Positions 1 through 11,153 of a stretch of 64,000 bases of DNA are shown here, one piece after another; position 1 is the stretch's first letter; each line of letters opens with the position of its first letter. Made by a program: the position numbers and the translations under genes. The stretch is taken from positions 1 to 64,000 of the forward strand of contig JAIWNF010000093.1 of assembly GCA_025093555.1 (NCBI GenBank). The letters run 5' to 3'. This DNA comes from Circinella umbellata. Lineage: Eukaryota; Mucoromycota; Mucoromycetes; Mucorales; Lichtheimiaceae. Under the pieces are notes generated by a model that saw only the letters and a program-made list of their open reading frames with translations, was not told the origin of the DNA and did no database searches.

Positions 1-1302
1 GCACAACACTAATCAACAAAAATAGAAAATATCGTTTAAAAATGTTCTCATGGCTCATGGGCAGCATAACTCCTGGTACAGTACTTCGAACTACATTTAC
101 CTGACCGTGGATTAAGTACGTGATGGGCATAAAGGTGGTCAGTAAATTAGGTAGGAACTTCTATAGTTATGTTGCTATGATAGTACGTAATTGTGTCAAT
201 ATCAAATAATAAATAGATACTGACTGGTGATACCTATTTACAGAAGGAGCAGGTTGTAAAACAAATGAAGGTCAGAACGTTTTGCTTTATTTCTTGTGGA
301 ACATTTGCCAGGAAATGTTGTTTCAAGAATGGATGAGCACGGTTCATTTTGTCGATCAGAAAATTCGAAAACATTTTTCTGATCATATGTACGTATGCAT
401 GTCAATTAACAATACTTCAAATTAGAGGGACATCAAACTAATTATGTTTTTACTTTATGTGTCTCCTATCTACAATGATGCAACTGTTTTCTGAAGTAGT
501 TTGAAGAATACTCAATAAAATGTAGAAGATAATATTATTGATTGTTGCTATATTGAAACCATTGTATTACCGTTGATAAGATCGACAAAATAATAATAAA
601 ATATCAAATATATATATGTTGTTAATAACATAATTCACGAACAGTGAGTTAGAAAAAAATAGCACGGATAACCCCTTTATTTTTTTTACGTATCTTAAAA
701 AAAAAATCGCACCAATAAAGCCATTTTAATCAAATAACCCGAGTATTATCTTCTTTTTTGTGAATAATATTGAGCAAGTCAGTGCTAATAACTAGTCATA
801 ATCGACATACCTTTATATTATATTTTAGTGGACTAATTTTACATTATCAAATCAACTGATAGCAATGCCATTTAGAAGTGAAAAAAAATCGCACAGCTTC
901 TTTTCATATTTTACGCCCAGACAAAAAAATCGCACGGATAAGCACTTGTAATTTTTTTTTTAAAAAAAAATGAAAAATCGCACTAATAAAGCCATTTTAA
1001 TCAAAAAATTCAAGAATATTATCTTCTTTCTGTAGATAGGTTATCATCAATGAACAGTAAAAATTTATACGTATATTCTATATTACGTATTAATTTTAGT
1101 AGGTTCGTTTCAATAGTGTAGAATTAATCAAAACGAATATCATTCATAAGAAGTTATTATACCTAGAGGAAAAAAATGTATAGAGTCTTAATGAAGTATG
1201 TTTAGTAAGAGAAGTCGTACTGGTAATATCACTAGAGGATTGGCTATGACTGTTTGCGCTGTACCACTACAATTTAAAACCCGCGAGAAAAAAATCGCAC
1301 CG
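1..1302. other. Spacer downstream of the KDZ gene, with ATCGCAC repeats
   Basis: No convincing gene. The motif A(5-8)TCGCAC occurs about six times between 700 and 1320 (near 705, 890, 928, 976, 1290 and 1311). A variant, ATAGCAC, lies near 660. Two of these sit in a longer imperfect direct repeat of about 60 bp (about 700-760 and 973-1035), which shares AATAAAGCCATTTTAATCAA. The last copies reach into the 3' end of the transposase reading frame. They are probably part of the transposon's 3' subterminal region. Confidence 0.5.
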
Positions 1303-4226
1303 CTAAGAAAAAAAAATCGCACAGGTAGCACTACCCTTAAAAATCACTGGGATTTTTGATCCGTCAGCAATTCCAGACAGCTTCTCTTCTTGTGAAGCAG
1401 CCCACCTTCTTGCTTCTTCCAGCTGCTTCTTCCACATCACAATCATGCCTCGCTCTCGGATATCATTTGGAGAAGGTACATTGACAACTACGTCAAGTTT
1501 GTTGACAATATCCTTTCCGTGCTTTATTACCGAGGCGGCTTCATCCTATTAAATGTTATATATTATCCATTAGTATTTTGAAAAAAAAAAACGTATCTAT
1601 AAATTAGAAGCTGATTATACCTTCAACATCGCAAATTCTTCAATAGCTCTTTGCAAACCATGATATGCATCGTAAGGGGCATTGCTATCCATGGTGGTAA
1701 GCATATTGCAGTCGTTCCGGAAATCACTGTTTAAAGCTATTATAGCTTTAACATCATCGCCATATGTTCCACGAAAACCTATAATATATATATATATTAT
1801 GAATTTTGAGCCTAATATTTTAAATTTCTTTCTTACCTATGACGGTGTTTCGTGTGGCAATTTTGTTGTAAATGTCCAGCTTCTTTTTTATCTGTTTGTA
1901 TGCGGTTTCTTTCTGAGCGGCCAAGTTTTGAGTACGGTTATTACCTACATATAAGTATATTGATGATTAGCGATTTCTAATCATGGATATATAAACCCGA
2001 ACAGTGGTTTACCGTTATTGCCGTTTTTGAAAGCTTGGTCAATAATATCAAAAATCCCGACAGCCACACGTAGCCTCTCTCTCGCATCTGCTACTCTTTT
2101 TATGCGAGCAGTTCCAGCAGAAAAACGTCCTTCGATGTTGTCCACATGGTTATTCCAGCTTTCTTCCAAGGCAGACAAGTTTCCCATATAACCTGCATTT
2201 TGTAAAGTAAGAATAGCGTGGTCCAACATATCTACAGCGCGTTTATGTTTACGCTGGATAAGTGAGCCTAATCATATACATAATATGTTAGTTTAGTGCA
2301 GTATTACCTTTTTTATATGAGCTAGTAAGATTTTTACCAATGTTATTTATTCTTTGAGCAGCATAAGCATCCAGTGCTAGGGTTAGGGTGAGACGCCTAT
2401 TCATGGGTGACATGTTGCGACACATGTTGATCATTGAAGAAAGGAAGCTCCACATTCTTTCTAGTGTTTCACCATCCGTGAGGCCAAAATGCTTCACAAG
2501 TCGTGGACGGTACTTAATCTTTTTTTTTGTATGAATAAATGAATCAGTTTAAGAGGTAGTGAACATGGTAAAATCAGGTAGTTAGTTTTAGTAAGACAGA
2601 AACTTGCAAAATTAATTAAAAAAAAGTTCTTTTATACCTGACAAGATGGCTTATGGCCTGTTATATGCCATACCCCAACCGCGATTGGAGCATCTTTTAT
2701 ACAAGCAAGTGACGGAGTATTCTCTAATGCAGTTTTGATTTTACATCCAACATCATATTGTAGCATGATGTTGCTACCATATGATTGATTGTTGATGACT
2801 TTCAACAAACCAGTAAGAACATATGAGAATCTATATGAAATTTAAATTGTAAGTAATGCATATTATATCAATTATAATGGTGCTTTAAAACTTAACTGTT
2901 CTCCAGGAGTGTACATGTCTACAAGTGACACGGGGTATCCATGCCTAGAACAAGCACATCCAAAAATTCCGGTTTGATCAATCTTTTTTGATTGACCACC
3001 TTGTTTTTGTAGTGCACTGAACGTTTCACAGCCGTCCGATGCCTTATACAATATCATGTCAAAATCAAGTATATAAAAAATCTGTATTGAAAGAAATAAT
3101 AAACACATACCGAACCAGGATAATGAATAGTTTCATCAGGACTGATACTCCAGTAACGGCTATTTTCAGCATCATCACCAGGATATACGACACCTTCCGG
3201 GTCTTTGTTTCTGGCAAAACGACGATGCTGAAAATTGCCATCCATAGCAATTGGCTTTGGCCCAGACTATATAAATATGGTTAATAGAATTATACTCCAG
3301 CATCATTTCACTGCTATATTTTATTTTGATAATTACCATAAATCTGCAGCCAGCACAACCAAGAACCACTCCAGATTTTTCACGTAATTCTTTCTTTACA
3401 GAAAGAACCACCCTGTTGTATACTGGCAATGCTTCATTAAGACGACCTTTTAATGAAGCAGGTGCCTAATAAAATTAAAAAAAATTGCGTGTTATCTTTC
3501 ATGTGCATATTTCTATATTTATGTATATTTAAAATAGTGATATTAAAAAACAATACCTTCTGCTCGTATTCATCCTCAGCCCATCGCGCAATCTTGTGAA
3601 TGGAAGTGCCACACTTGTAAAACATGTTGTTTAAGCTAAACATCTGCTTTACATGTATAGCAATTCCAGGTACCTCAGGAGTCATCGGGAACAAATGACT
3701 TCGTAAGAGGACCAGAGGAAGGCGATATTCCGGGCATTTCTTGCAATACACAATGTCGTAGTTCGCAATACCTAATCATATCATAAATAATTATTCAATT
3801 GATTGCTTTTTTGTGTAGTTTCAAATGCTTTCCCTTACCACACTTGAAAATACAAGTTACAGTATGCGAACTTTTATCCACGCAAGAACAAATAGGACCA
3901 GGGACAGGTGCTAATTCTTCTGATTTTGGCTCTTGAATGCCATAGCCTTCTATATAAGCTCTCATCAAAGAAGGGAGAAGCGTAGCCCACGCGATGGCAC
4001 GAGAAGTCGCTGCTGGTACATCTCTAGCACTGCTCCTTGCATGCGACCTACTGTTCGGTCCTGACGCCGATTCAAATGGAATGATGTCAGCTAGCATGTA
4101 CATGTCTGATGGATCAGTAGGCTTGCTTTGCTTTCCTAATCGTCTTTTTCCACGACCGGACATTTGAACTTCACGATATACAGGACGTTTGCGTTTAGAA
4201 GAAGCAGCTTTATGAGTCAAAGGCAT
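1303..4226 (-). CDS. KDZ-superfamily transposase (Kyakuja-Dileera-Zisupton), intact 11-exon gene
   Basis: DNA transposase of the eukaryotic KDZ superfamily; these are presumed DDE-type cut-and-paste enzymes. The exons, read on the minus strand, are 4226-3839, 3771-3557, 3465-3337, 3266-3111, 3042-2897, 2830-2638, 2518-2308, 2267-2013, 1944-1837, 1778-1621 and 1545-1303. All junctions are GT-AG, all phases agree, and the sum is 734 codons with no internal stop (733 aa). Family marks, in order: a basic N-terminus; the Cys-rich CxC region spanning exons 1-2 (FKCG..YCKKCPEYRLPL, then SHLFPMTPEVP); AMDGNFQHRR, which carries a conserved Asp; LQYDVGCK; VGVWHITGHKPSCQ; and DGETLERMWSFLS, the likely acidic catalytic block. 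The C-terminus is helical and charged. The stop lies within an ATCGCAC repeat, so the last residues are uncertain. The gene appears intact, so the element may still be active. I did not find its terminal repeats. Confidence 0.85.
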
Positions 4227-4763
4227 GATTTGAAATTGTCGAGATGAGTTAATATAAGATTTATTATGGTTTTTATTACTGCTGAACTTAGAATCACTTT
4301 TATGGGGATAACAACGTTAAGTGTCTTATACTAATACTTTTATTAAGTTCTACTTCTTTTGTAGGCTGATCGTATGATTATGTCCTGATAAAACACTAGT
4401 ATATATCAATAAACTCAAGCAGACAGATACATTACATTGCTCAACAACAGTCTTATATTATAGCTTAGAATTGGCTCGTCCCTATTGTAAATTTTTTTTC
4501 TTGCTGGTGTTTTGAATAAAATCAAAATCAAAAAGCTTATCTACCTAGTATATTATATTGCTTTTAGTAATTAATTATTTGCAAAATCATTCTGCGATTG
4601 ATATTAGTATGGTTAGAGATTAGAATTCTTCATTTCTTTATTCTTCTTCAATTGATAGCAAAAATAACTACAGTAGTACACTCCCCTACTGTAATAAGCT
4701 TACAACATGATGTGAGGAATATAGTACAGTTAATTTATATGATTATTAATATTAAAAGTAGTA
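4227..4763. other. Spacer upstream of the KDZ gene
   Basis: AT-rich sequence holding the 5' flank and presumed promoter of the KDZ gene. I see no gene. The stretch ends at the TA (4762-4763) that flanks the next inverted-repeat element. Confidence 0.4.
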
Positions 4764-5538
4764 CAGTGAGTATTCGCTAAACCGGTGCTCGTTAAACCGG
4801 TATTTCGCTAAACCGGTAGAGTCTCTTAAATATTTTTTATATACTTAGTAAAATACCGGTGATTCGCTAAACCGGTATCCGGTGAGTTTTCTTAAATATT
4901 TACCGAGTTTATAATAGTATTATTCTATCTTATATAATATAATATCAGTCTTTTATTGGTAACATTATTGACACGGCCTTCCTTTAACGTCATATTAGCT
5001 CTTCCCTTTGTTTTCAGTTGGTTACTTTGTTTCCATAGAAATTGAAAATACACAAATCATTCTTGCCGTCAAAAGAAACCTTCTCAACACCTTGTTGATA
5101 ACAGTGTCTCTTTTTCACCAACTTCGCACAGATACTTTTTCTTCTTTCTTATCTGGGTATGTATGTATTTTTTTTCAGCTTTGTCACGTATTTATTTATT
5201 ATCATTGAGTACTGTATGTAATTATGTTGCTGATACAATTCATTTTTACTCATTTATTCAACCGCTAACCATGGTCCATATTTTAAACACACTTTGTTAT
5301 ACATTCATTATAAATCCTGTCTCTGGTTAACTATCACTATTCGATGAATACTGTACACTAATATCATTTTTATCACCAAAATATTAGCTCATAATGGCAT
5401 AGATACATTATATCAGCTATTTTTTCAGTATATTGTACATATTAGTACCAGCTGCGTTTCAATTCGTTAAACCGGTAATTCGCTAAACCGGTACAAACCC
5501 TCACATATATTGAGTACCGGTTTAACGAATACTCACTG
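4764..5538. mobile_element. Non-autonomous TA-flanked inverted-repeat element, 775 bp (Tc1/mariner- or pogo-like)
   Basis: The two ends are inverted copies: CAGTGAGTATTCGCTAAACC at 4764, and its complement (one C/T difference) ending at 5538. Both ends sit directly next to TA dinucleotides (4762-4763 and 5539-5540), as expected for Tc1/mariner-superfamily insertion at TA. Inside each end the motif CGYTAAACCGGT is repeated several times (near 4773, 4790, 4806, 4864; 5464, 5480 and inverted near 5516), giving subterminal repeats that could bind transposase. The interior has only short ORFs with no transposase motif. It is therefore a MITE or deletion derivative that would need a transposase supplied in trans. 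Confidence 0.8.
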
Positions 5539-7777
5539 TAAATTTTATCAAATATGTATATGTATATTTTTTAATAGACTAAATTTCTTTTCCATAGTTT
5601 CTTACCTTTATACTGTATTATGGCCTTAGATTCCAATATTGTGATACTGTGTTAGAGCTCATTCAAAGATTTTCACTTACTACTGGTATCACGTGATGCA
5701 CTTCACGTACGCTTGAGAACTCCAATATGTAGTCTTTATCGTTCCATTTTATATCTTGCCCAGCCAAAATGGTCAAAATTTGGATTTGACTGACCAACTT
5801 TGACAAGCTTCAACTTTTTTTTAAAACATTTTTACAACTTTATAAACTTTAATAACTGTTTAAAAATGATACTTAAAGTGTGGACTTACAAAATATTTAT
5901 TTAGTGTGAAGCTGAAGCCTCGACGAGAAATCCATGGAAATTATTGGCTATTACAGGTGAAATGCACCATACCAATGTGCAACTACAATTACTGTCTCGG
6001 TTAGCATATCTATCTAACAAAGGTGAAATGATTAATTGGGGCATATATATCTAAATACTGAAGATGTCAAGAAAAGAAAAAGAGCCATTATATTTGTAAC
6101 AGTAGATAGCATTATATCTGCTATTTTAAAAGTGTGTATAAAAATTCATGCAGTTATAGAAAGAAATGGGAAATGCAGTGATATGCAGACACAAAGATAA
6201 TAATAATTGTTATACATATATGTAAAACTTCTACTATATAGTAGCCTGATAGCCTGATCTCTGGAAACAGAAAACGACTCTTTGTAAAACTGCAGAAGAT
6301 GCAAGTCATATTTCTAAACTTTCTCAAAAATACTACTGCAAATGGAACTGGATTAAAAGATACTACTGGAGCAGCAAAACGAGCAGTACAAGTTGACAGT
6401 GCTTATTCATTTCAAGCTTTCAGACAATAATACTTGGCTGGTTTTTTCTTAGACTTTCCCCTGTCAGTTAAATCCAACCGTACTTCAATGTTTTTATAGA
6501 ACATTTTTAGTTCTTTGAAATGCATATTTACAAAGCATTACAATCAATCAAGCAGCTCTAGGAAATATAGTTCATATTGCCATATCAGCATCACTGATCA
6601 GAGATTTTTTCCCTGCTTTTGTTACACTATAAACATAATATTTACTATATATAGTGGCGGTGTTCTAAATGACAAAATTGAAACAATTTCTCGATTTTGG
6701 CGGTTATAAGTGAAATACACCATATTAGGTAATTTCAATTCTTACGGACAACCCACTTTTATATTTTTTCAAAGATACATAACAATTTGATATAATTACG
6801 TCGTATCCAGCCATTTATACCACTATATATACAGTTATTATCGCTTTATAGCTTAAAAGTGTTTATGAAACTTATGTTAGCAGTTCATCTTTTTATGAAT
6901 AACGTTCAATATTTCTTATCTTCTCTCACTATATCGTTATGTACACAAGTGGGAGCTGCATGAAGACAAGACACAAGGAATAATGTATATTTTTAATGAT
7001 ATAGATGAGTGGTCAAATAAGGAGCAGTATTGGTGTTGATAACCCTGGTACTATAACAGTCTACATGGGCTACTAAGAACTTGTTTGACGACTTTTTATT
7101 TGTGGGGTGTTCCCTAAAGCCAAAATATGGGGTGTTCGTAGCAATTCCCAAATTATATATGGTATACGTCCATAATATTTAATTATGACTCACACATTGT
7201 AATATACGATCAATAAGAATTTATTATTCTTATATAATGCCAAGTATAAGAGCTTCTTATACAATGCAAAATAACTTCCCCACACATCACTGTTAAATCG
7301 TAATTTGATTGGCGACCTTATCTGCCCCCAGTAGCCTTGTTGGTTATTACTCCGACGGTGTGGAAATAAAAATAGCTCTTGTGTTCTTTAACAACAACTT
7401 GTTTCTATCTCTACGAGTGGATGTAAGGTAATTTACCATGTGTTAAAACAGGGTGGGGTCTCCCAATTTAGATTCATTGTGATCTTTTTGTACCAACTCT
7501 TTCTGACATTGCAATTTAAGACCGGATGTGGTTTCTTTAGATGCTCCTCCTTGGAAAATTCTGCGATCCTTGTGTCAATCCACGGGGAACGCAAACCTCC
7601 AGTGCAAGCCATTAATTTATTCAATCCTTTTAACTATTGAGCTCCTATCGTTGGTAAAAATGAAAGTTGTTGTTGTTTTTTTCTTTTACATTATAATAAC
7701 AACTTCGTGAAACATCTCGTGCATTCCCTTTTTATTATTTTGATTTTATTTTTTACCATAGAGATGCATCGTCCAAC
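5539..7777. other. Gene-poor AT-rich spacer
   Basis: No ORF here has recognisable protein features or splice-linked partners. There are scattered short low-complexity runs, and two loosely similar segments (about 5945-5985 and 6700-6725, around AGTGAAATRCACCATA). Probably intergenic DNA with old repeat debris. Confidence 0.4.
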
Positions 7778-8158
7778 GTAGCTACACCGATAAAAAGGTG
7801 CGAAATGGAGTTTGGGGTCTGAAGGACTTTGGGAAGGACCTCGAAGCCAGCTACAAGCAACTTTGGTGAGCTAGATGACTATCCTTGTCATGACAAATTC
7901 CTTTGTCTGTGCGGTAGCCCGCAGTGGCTGTTGCCTCTCGAAGGTAGCCATCGAGTTGTAGATGCAATGGAAGATGTAGCTACACCGATAAAAAGGCGAG
8001 AAATGGATTTTGGGGTCTGAAGGACTTTGGGAAGGACCTCGAAAGTCTGCTACAATCAACCTTGGTGAGCTAGATGACTATCCTTGTCATGACAAACTCC
8101 TTTGTCTGTACAGTAGCCTCGCAGTGGCTGTTGTCTCTCGAAGGTAGCCATCGAGTTG
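7778..8158. repeat. Imperfect tandem duplication, period about 198 bp
   Basis: Two adjacent copies begin with GTAGCTACACCGATAAAAAG (7778 and 7976). They run about 180 bp to TAGCCATCGAGTTG (ends near 7958 and 8158). They differ by point changes and small indels, so this is a moderately old duplication. No intact reading frame is conserved between the copies. Confidence 0.75.
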
Positions 8159-8516
8159 AAATTGCTTCCATTTACAAGAAAAGAAATTTATTGACATTCT
8201 ATAACCGGAACTTTTTATTTAAATTATAACATATCAAATGTCTCTTAGTATATAGAATGACGTTTAAACAATGTTACATTATTAATAATATCGGACAAGA
8301 TAAAATGTTGTATGATAGAAATTGGTTAATCCGGGCACAAAGGGCTCTTCGACTTCAATCACAAAATACAAGAACATGATTTGGTGTAGCCATGGCCTGA
8401 AAAACAGCCAAGCGGGGTCAGACGCTCTCGAAATAACAAGTATAGACAGTAACTGTATATTAATGGATTACTTGTTATATCAAATAATAACTGAAATCAT
8501 CCGTTGATGCGATAAC

Positions 8517-8549
<33 letters not shown>

Positions 8550-9034
8550 AATGAGAAAATCATGTTATAGAAGAGAGATTATTATTTCTATTCATATACA
8601 GAATTACTACTTGGTTTCGTGACAATAGAATTACGTAGAATGATTATATGCAGAATTTTCCTCTCAATTTTTTTTATCAATTTGGCGCATGATAAATTAT
8701 AACAATGCGCTTTAATAATCGATTCAATTTGCCAGTGGCCTATTTTCTTTCACTTTACATTTTAAACAGAAAATAAGAAAATCAGGTATAGAAAGAAAAA
8801 TCATCATAATACACCTAATTCTATTATAGCGTCGAATACTAATAGTCTGAAAACAATCATATATTTTCATTTGATTAGTATTTTTTTTTGGTTCATTTCA
8901 AATCGTTCAAAATTAAATTTCTTTTTTTTTCTTAGCTGATATACTAACTACCTGATCTGATTCTTCTCTGCTGTTATGTTATTTTAGAATATGTTCTGCT
9001 CCTCATAATTTATTCAAATAATTATAGTCTGCTT
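8159..9034. other. AT-rich spacer with a short CA microsatellite
   Basis: No gene is seen. A (CA)n run of about 30 bp lies at 8516-8546. The rest is AT-rich with T-runs. Confidence 0.4.
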
Positions 9035-9273
9035 ATTCTTTCAAACCAAGACGGTGACGGGTTGTTCCTGGCTCTTCCGTTTGTTCCTTTCGACGTTTGA
9101 AAGTTTGTGGTATGACGATTCCTGAAATCTAGTACTCATTTGAGTATGATGCAAAGTACCGGTCGATCTGCCCATTCTTTCAAACCAAGACGGCGACGGG
9201 TTGTTCCTGGCTCTTCCTTTTGTTCCTTTCGACTTTTGAAAGTTTGTGGTATGACGATTCCTGAAATCTAGTA
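9035..9273. repeat. Imperfect direct repeat, period 139 bp
   Basis: A segment of about 98 bp starting ATTCTTTCAAACCAAGACGG occurs at 9035-9133 and again at 9174-9273, with few substitutions. Both copies end in CCTGAAATCTAGTA. The two copies are separated by about 40 bp. No coding potential is seen. Confidence 0.75.
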
Positions 9274-9325
9274 TACTACATTTGATTGGGTTTTATTATT
9301 GGAAGAAAATATCAGGATACTAGAG

Positions 9326-9378
9326 TCAGGTTTTTTTTGGGTTTTTTCGTGTTTTTTATACCCGAAAAAAAAACCTGA
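9326..9378. repeat. Poly-T/poly-A hairpin
   Basis: TCAGG followed by a T-run and GGGT pairs with a downstream CCCG, an A-run and CCTGA, giving a strong 53-bp inverted repeat. CAGGTTT words recur up to about 9450. Its function is unknown; it may be the end of a small foldback element. Confidence 0.45.
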
Positions 9379-9650
9379 AATCGACCATTTCGGGTTATTT
9401 ACAGACCGTCAGGTTTTTCCTGGTATTCACCAGACTTTCAGGTTTATTATTTCCTGTGGTGATAATAATACGTAGTAATAGTAATGAATCTACTGATATT
9501 ATTCTATTCTCATATTATTACTGAAATGGTTCAAAACATCTTGTAAGTCATCATTTATCTCTTTTATTCTCTTTTTTTCTCTCTCGCTAACAATTTAAGG
9601 TTTTATAATATAATTTAGATGTAATGAAATTTGAATATTTGAGTCAATTA

Positions 9651-10451
9651 CCGTCACCGCTCGCTATAACGATATTCGATATAACGATATTTCGATATAA
9701 CGATAGGGTTTTGGGATTCAAGACAGATTAAGCAGGGAAATATCGTTAATTTTATATAACGATATCCGATAGGATTTTAGCAAAAATATCGTTATATCGA
9801 AAGTACAAATAATATCTTTATTTTTTTAAAAGGAAATAATACTAGTTTGTTGGACATTTTTTACGCTCTTACTTTATTACTTTAGTTTTTAAACATTTTT
9901 GTCAAGAGTTTAATAATTTGAACATCAAATTAATCTTCAGGCATCGCCTTTTCCATAAAAAGAAAGCCGATATCCTGCTTCTGCTTCTTTCTTATAAAAA
10001 TCATATTTGTTTTTTTATCAACTATGCAAGTCGTACTTGTTCTTGCCATTTTGCATGTCTTTATAAACAATAGACAGTTTTTTGATGCTTATTATAGAAG
10101 TACAATACTCGCATTTCTTTACTAATATGGGATCAGCATTAATTATATGTGACCATATGATCGTAATTCAGTCAGAAGTAATAAGTCAAGAAATATTTAA
10201 TAAAAAAAAAATGTACAAAGAAAAAAAAAGGACGGTTTTATTTTTATAGCTTATGTACGGTATGAATGATATAATGTGTTGCTAGAGTTTTCTTCTTTTT
10301 GTAAGACATATATATATGTGAGGTCAAGTACATATGAATAGGATTTTACCCGATCATTATAACTCAAATCAAGAATTCGATATAACGATAATTCAATATA
10401 ACGATGCACTTTTGGTCTGACGGGGTGTTTCGTTATAGCGAGCGGTAACGG
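9651..10451. mobile_element. Second TA-flanked inverted-repeat element, 801 bp
   Basis: The left end starts CCGTCACCGCTCGCTATAAC. The right end is its inverted copy with one difference (CCGTTACCGC...). TA lies immediately outside both ends (9649-9650 and 10452-10453). Subterminal words of the type CGATATAACGAT are repeated near both ends (about 9670-9710, 9757-9800 and 10378-10405). The layout matches the 4764-5538 element (similar size, TA flank, subterminal repeats), but the sequence is unrelated. The interior has no transposase. It is a MITE of the Tc1/mariner type by its TA target. Confidence 0.78.
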
Positions 10452-11153
10452 TAGTGCTTCTTTAATGAATTTAGACATATATAAGACAAATTTTTTAAGC
10501 TTTCTTTACTCTATAACAAATAAAAATAAAGATATCAGATCTCATTAATATAAACTCAAAGAGCGATTGCACTTTAGTTATTCCGAACAAATATTAATAT
10601 TGTTTATGCATCATCCATTCAGGGAGCAGGAAGCAAAAAAAAAAGATGTCATGGCTCCTCCTTTTGCATTATGCTCAAGTAATGTTCTGTGTAACAATAG
10701 GAAATCATGCCTTCATCAATGTACAGAATGTTGCTCTCTTTAATACAGCTTAACGTTATAAGGAACAAAAATAATCTAGAACCAATAAAAAAAAGAATTA
10801 GCTACGTACACCATCGACGACGTGTTTATCTATCATTATTTGTGTTTATGTTTATAGAAATAATCACACCATCTTGATATATGTAGCGTAATTTTCTGTC
10901 ATCTTTATTTTAAAAATGAATAAGCATTGGATTATTAAACAAAGAATAAAATAAGAGCTATACCAAAAAAAATCAAGCTTTTCCCATTCAAATGATACTC
11001 ATCATTATAATGGTAATAATGGTGGAATATAATGAATACGTAGAGTAATCAGCTTTTTATTTAATAGAAAAAAAACCAACATTTTTTTTTATTTATGCAA
11101 TTTTATCCGTTCCGATTATCTTGTTTTAATTAGTCTTTCTTTTTTATGCTATC
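10452..11153. other. Spacer upstream of the next gene
   Basis: AT-rich with no recognisable gene. It probably contains the promoter of the plus-strand gene starting at 11154. Confidence 0.35.

Noticed and set aside
655..1320. CRISPR-like array of ATCGCAC repeats
   Set aside because: Repeats are short, irregularly spaced and in eukaryotic DNA beside a transposase; no cas genes.
5008..5208. Possible small gene inside the 4764-5538 element
   Set aside because: 66-aa frame with no domain, no splice partners and AT-driven composition.
7829..8059. ORFs on both strands across the 198-bp duplication
   Set aside because: The frames are not maintained between the two copies, so coding is unlikely.
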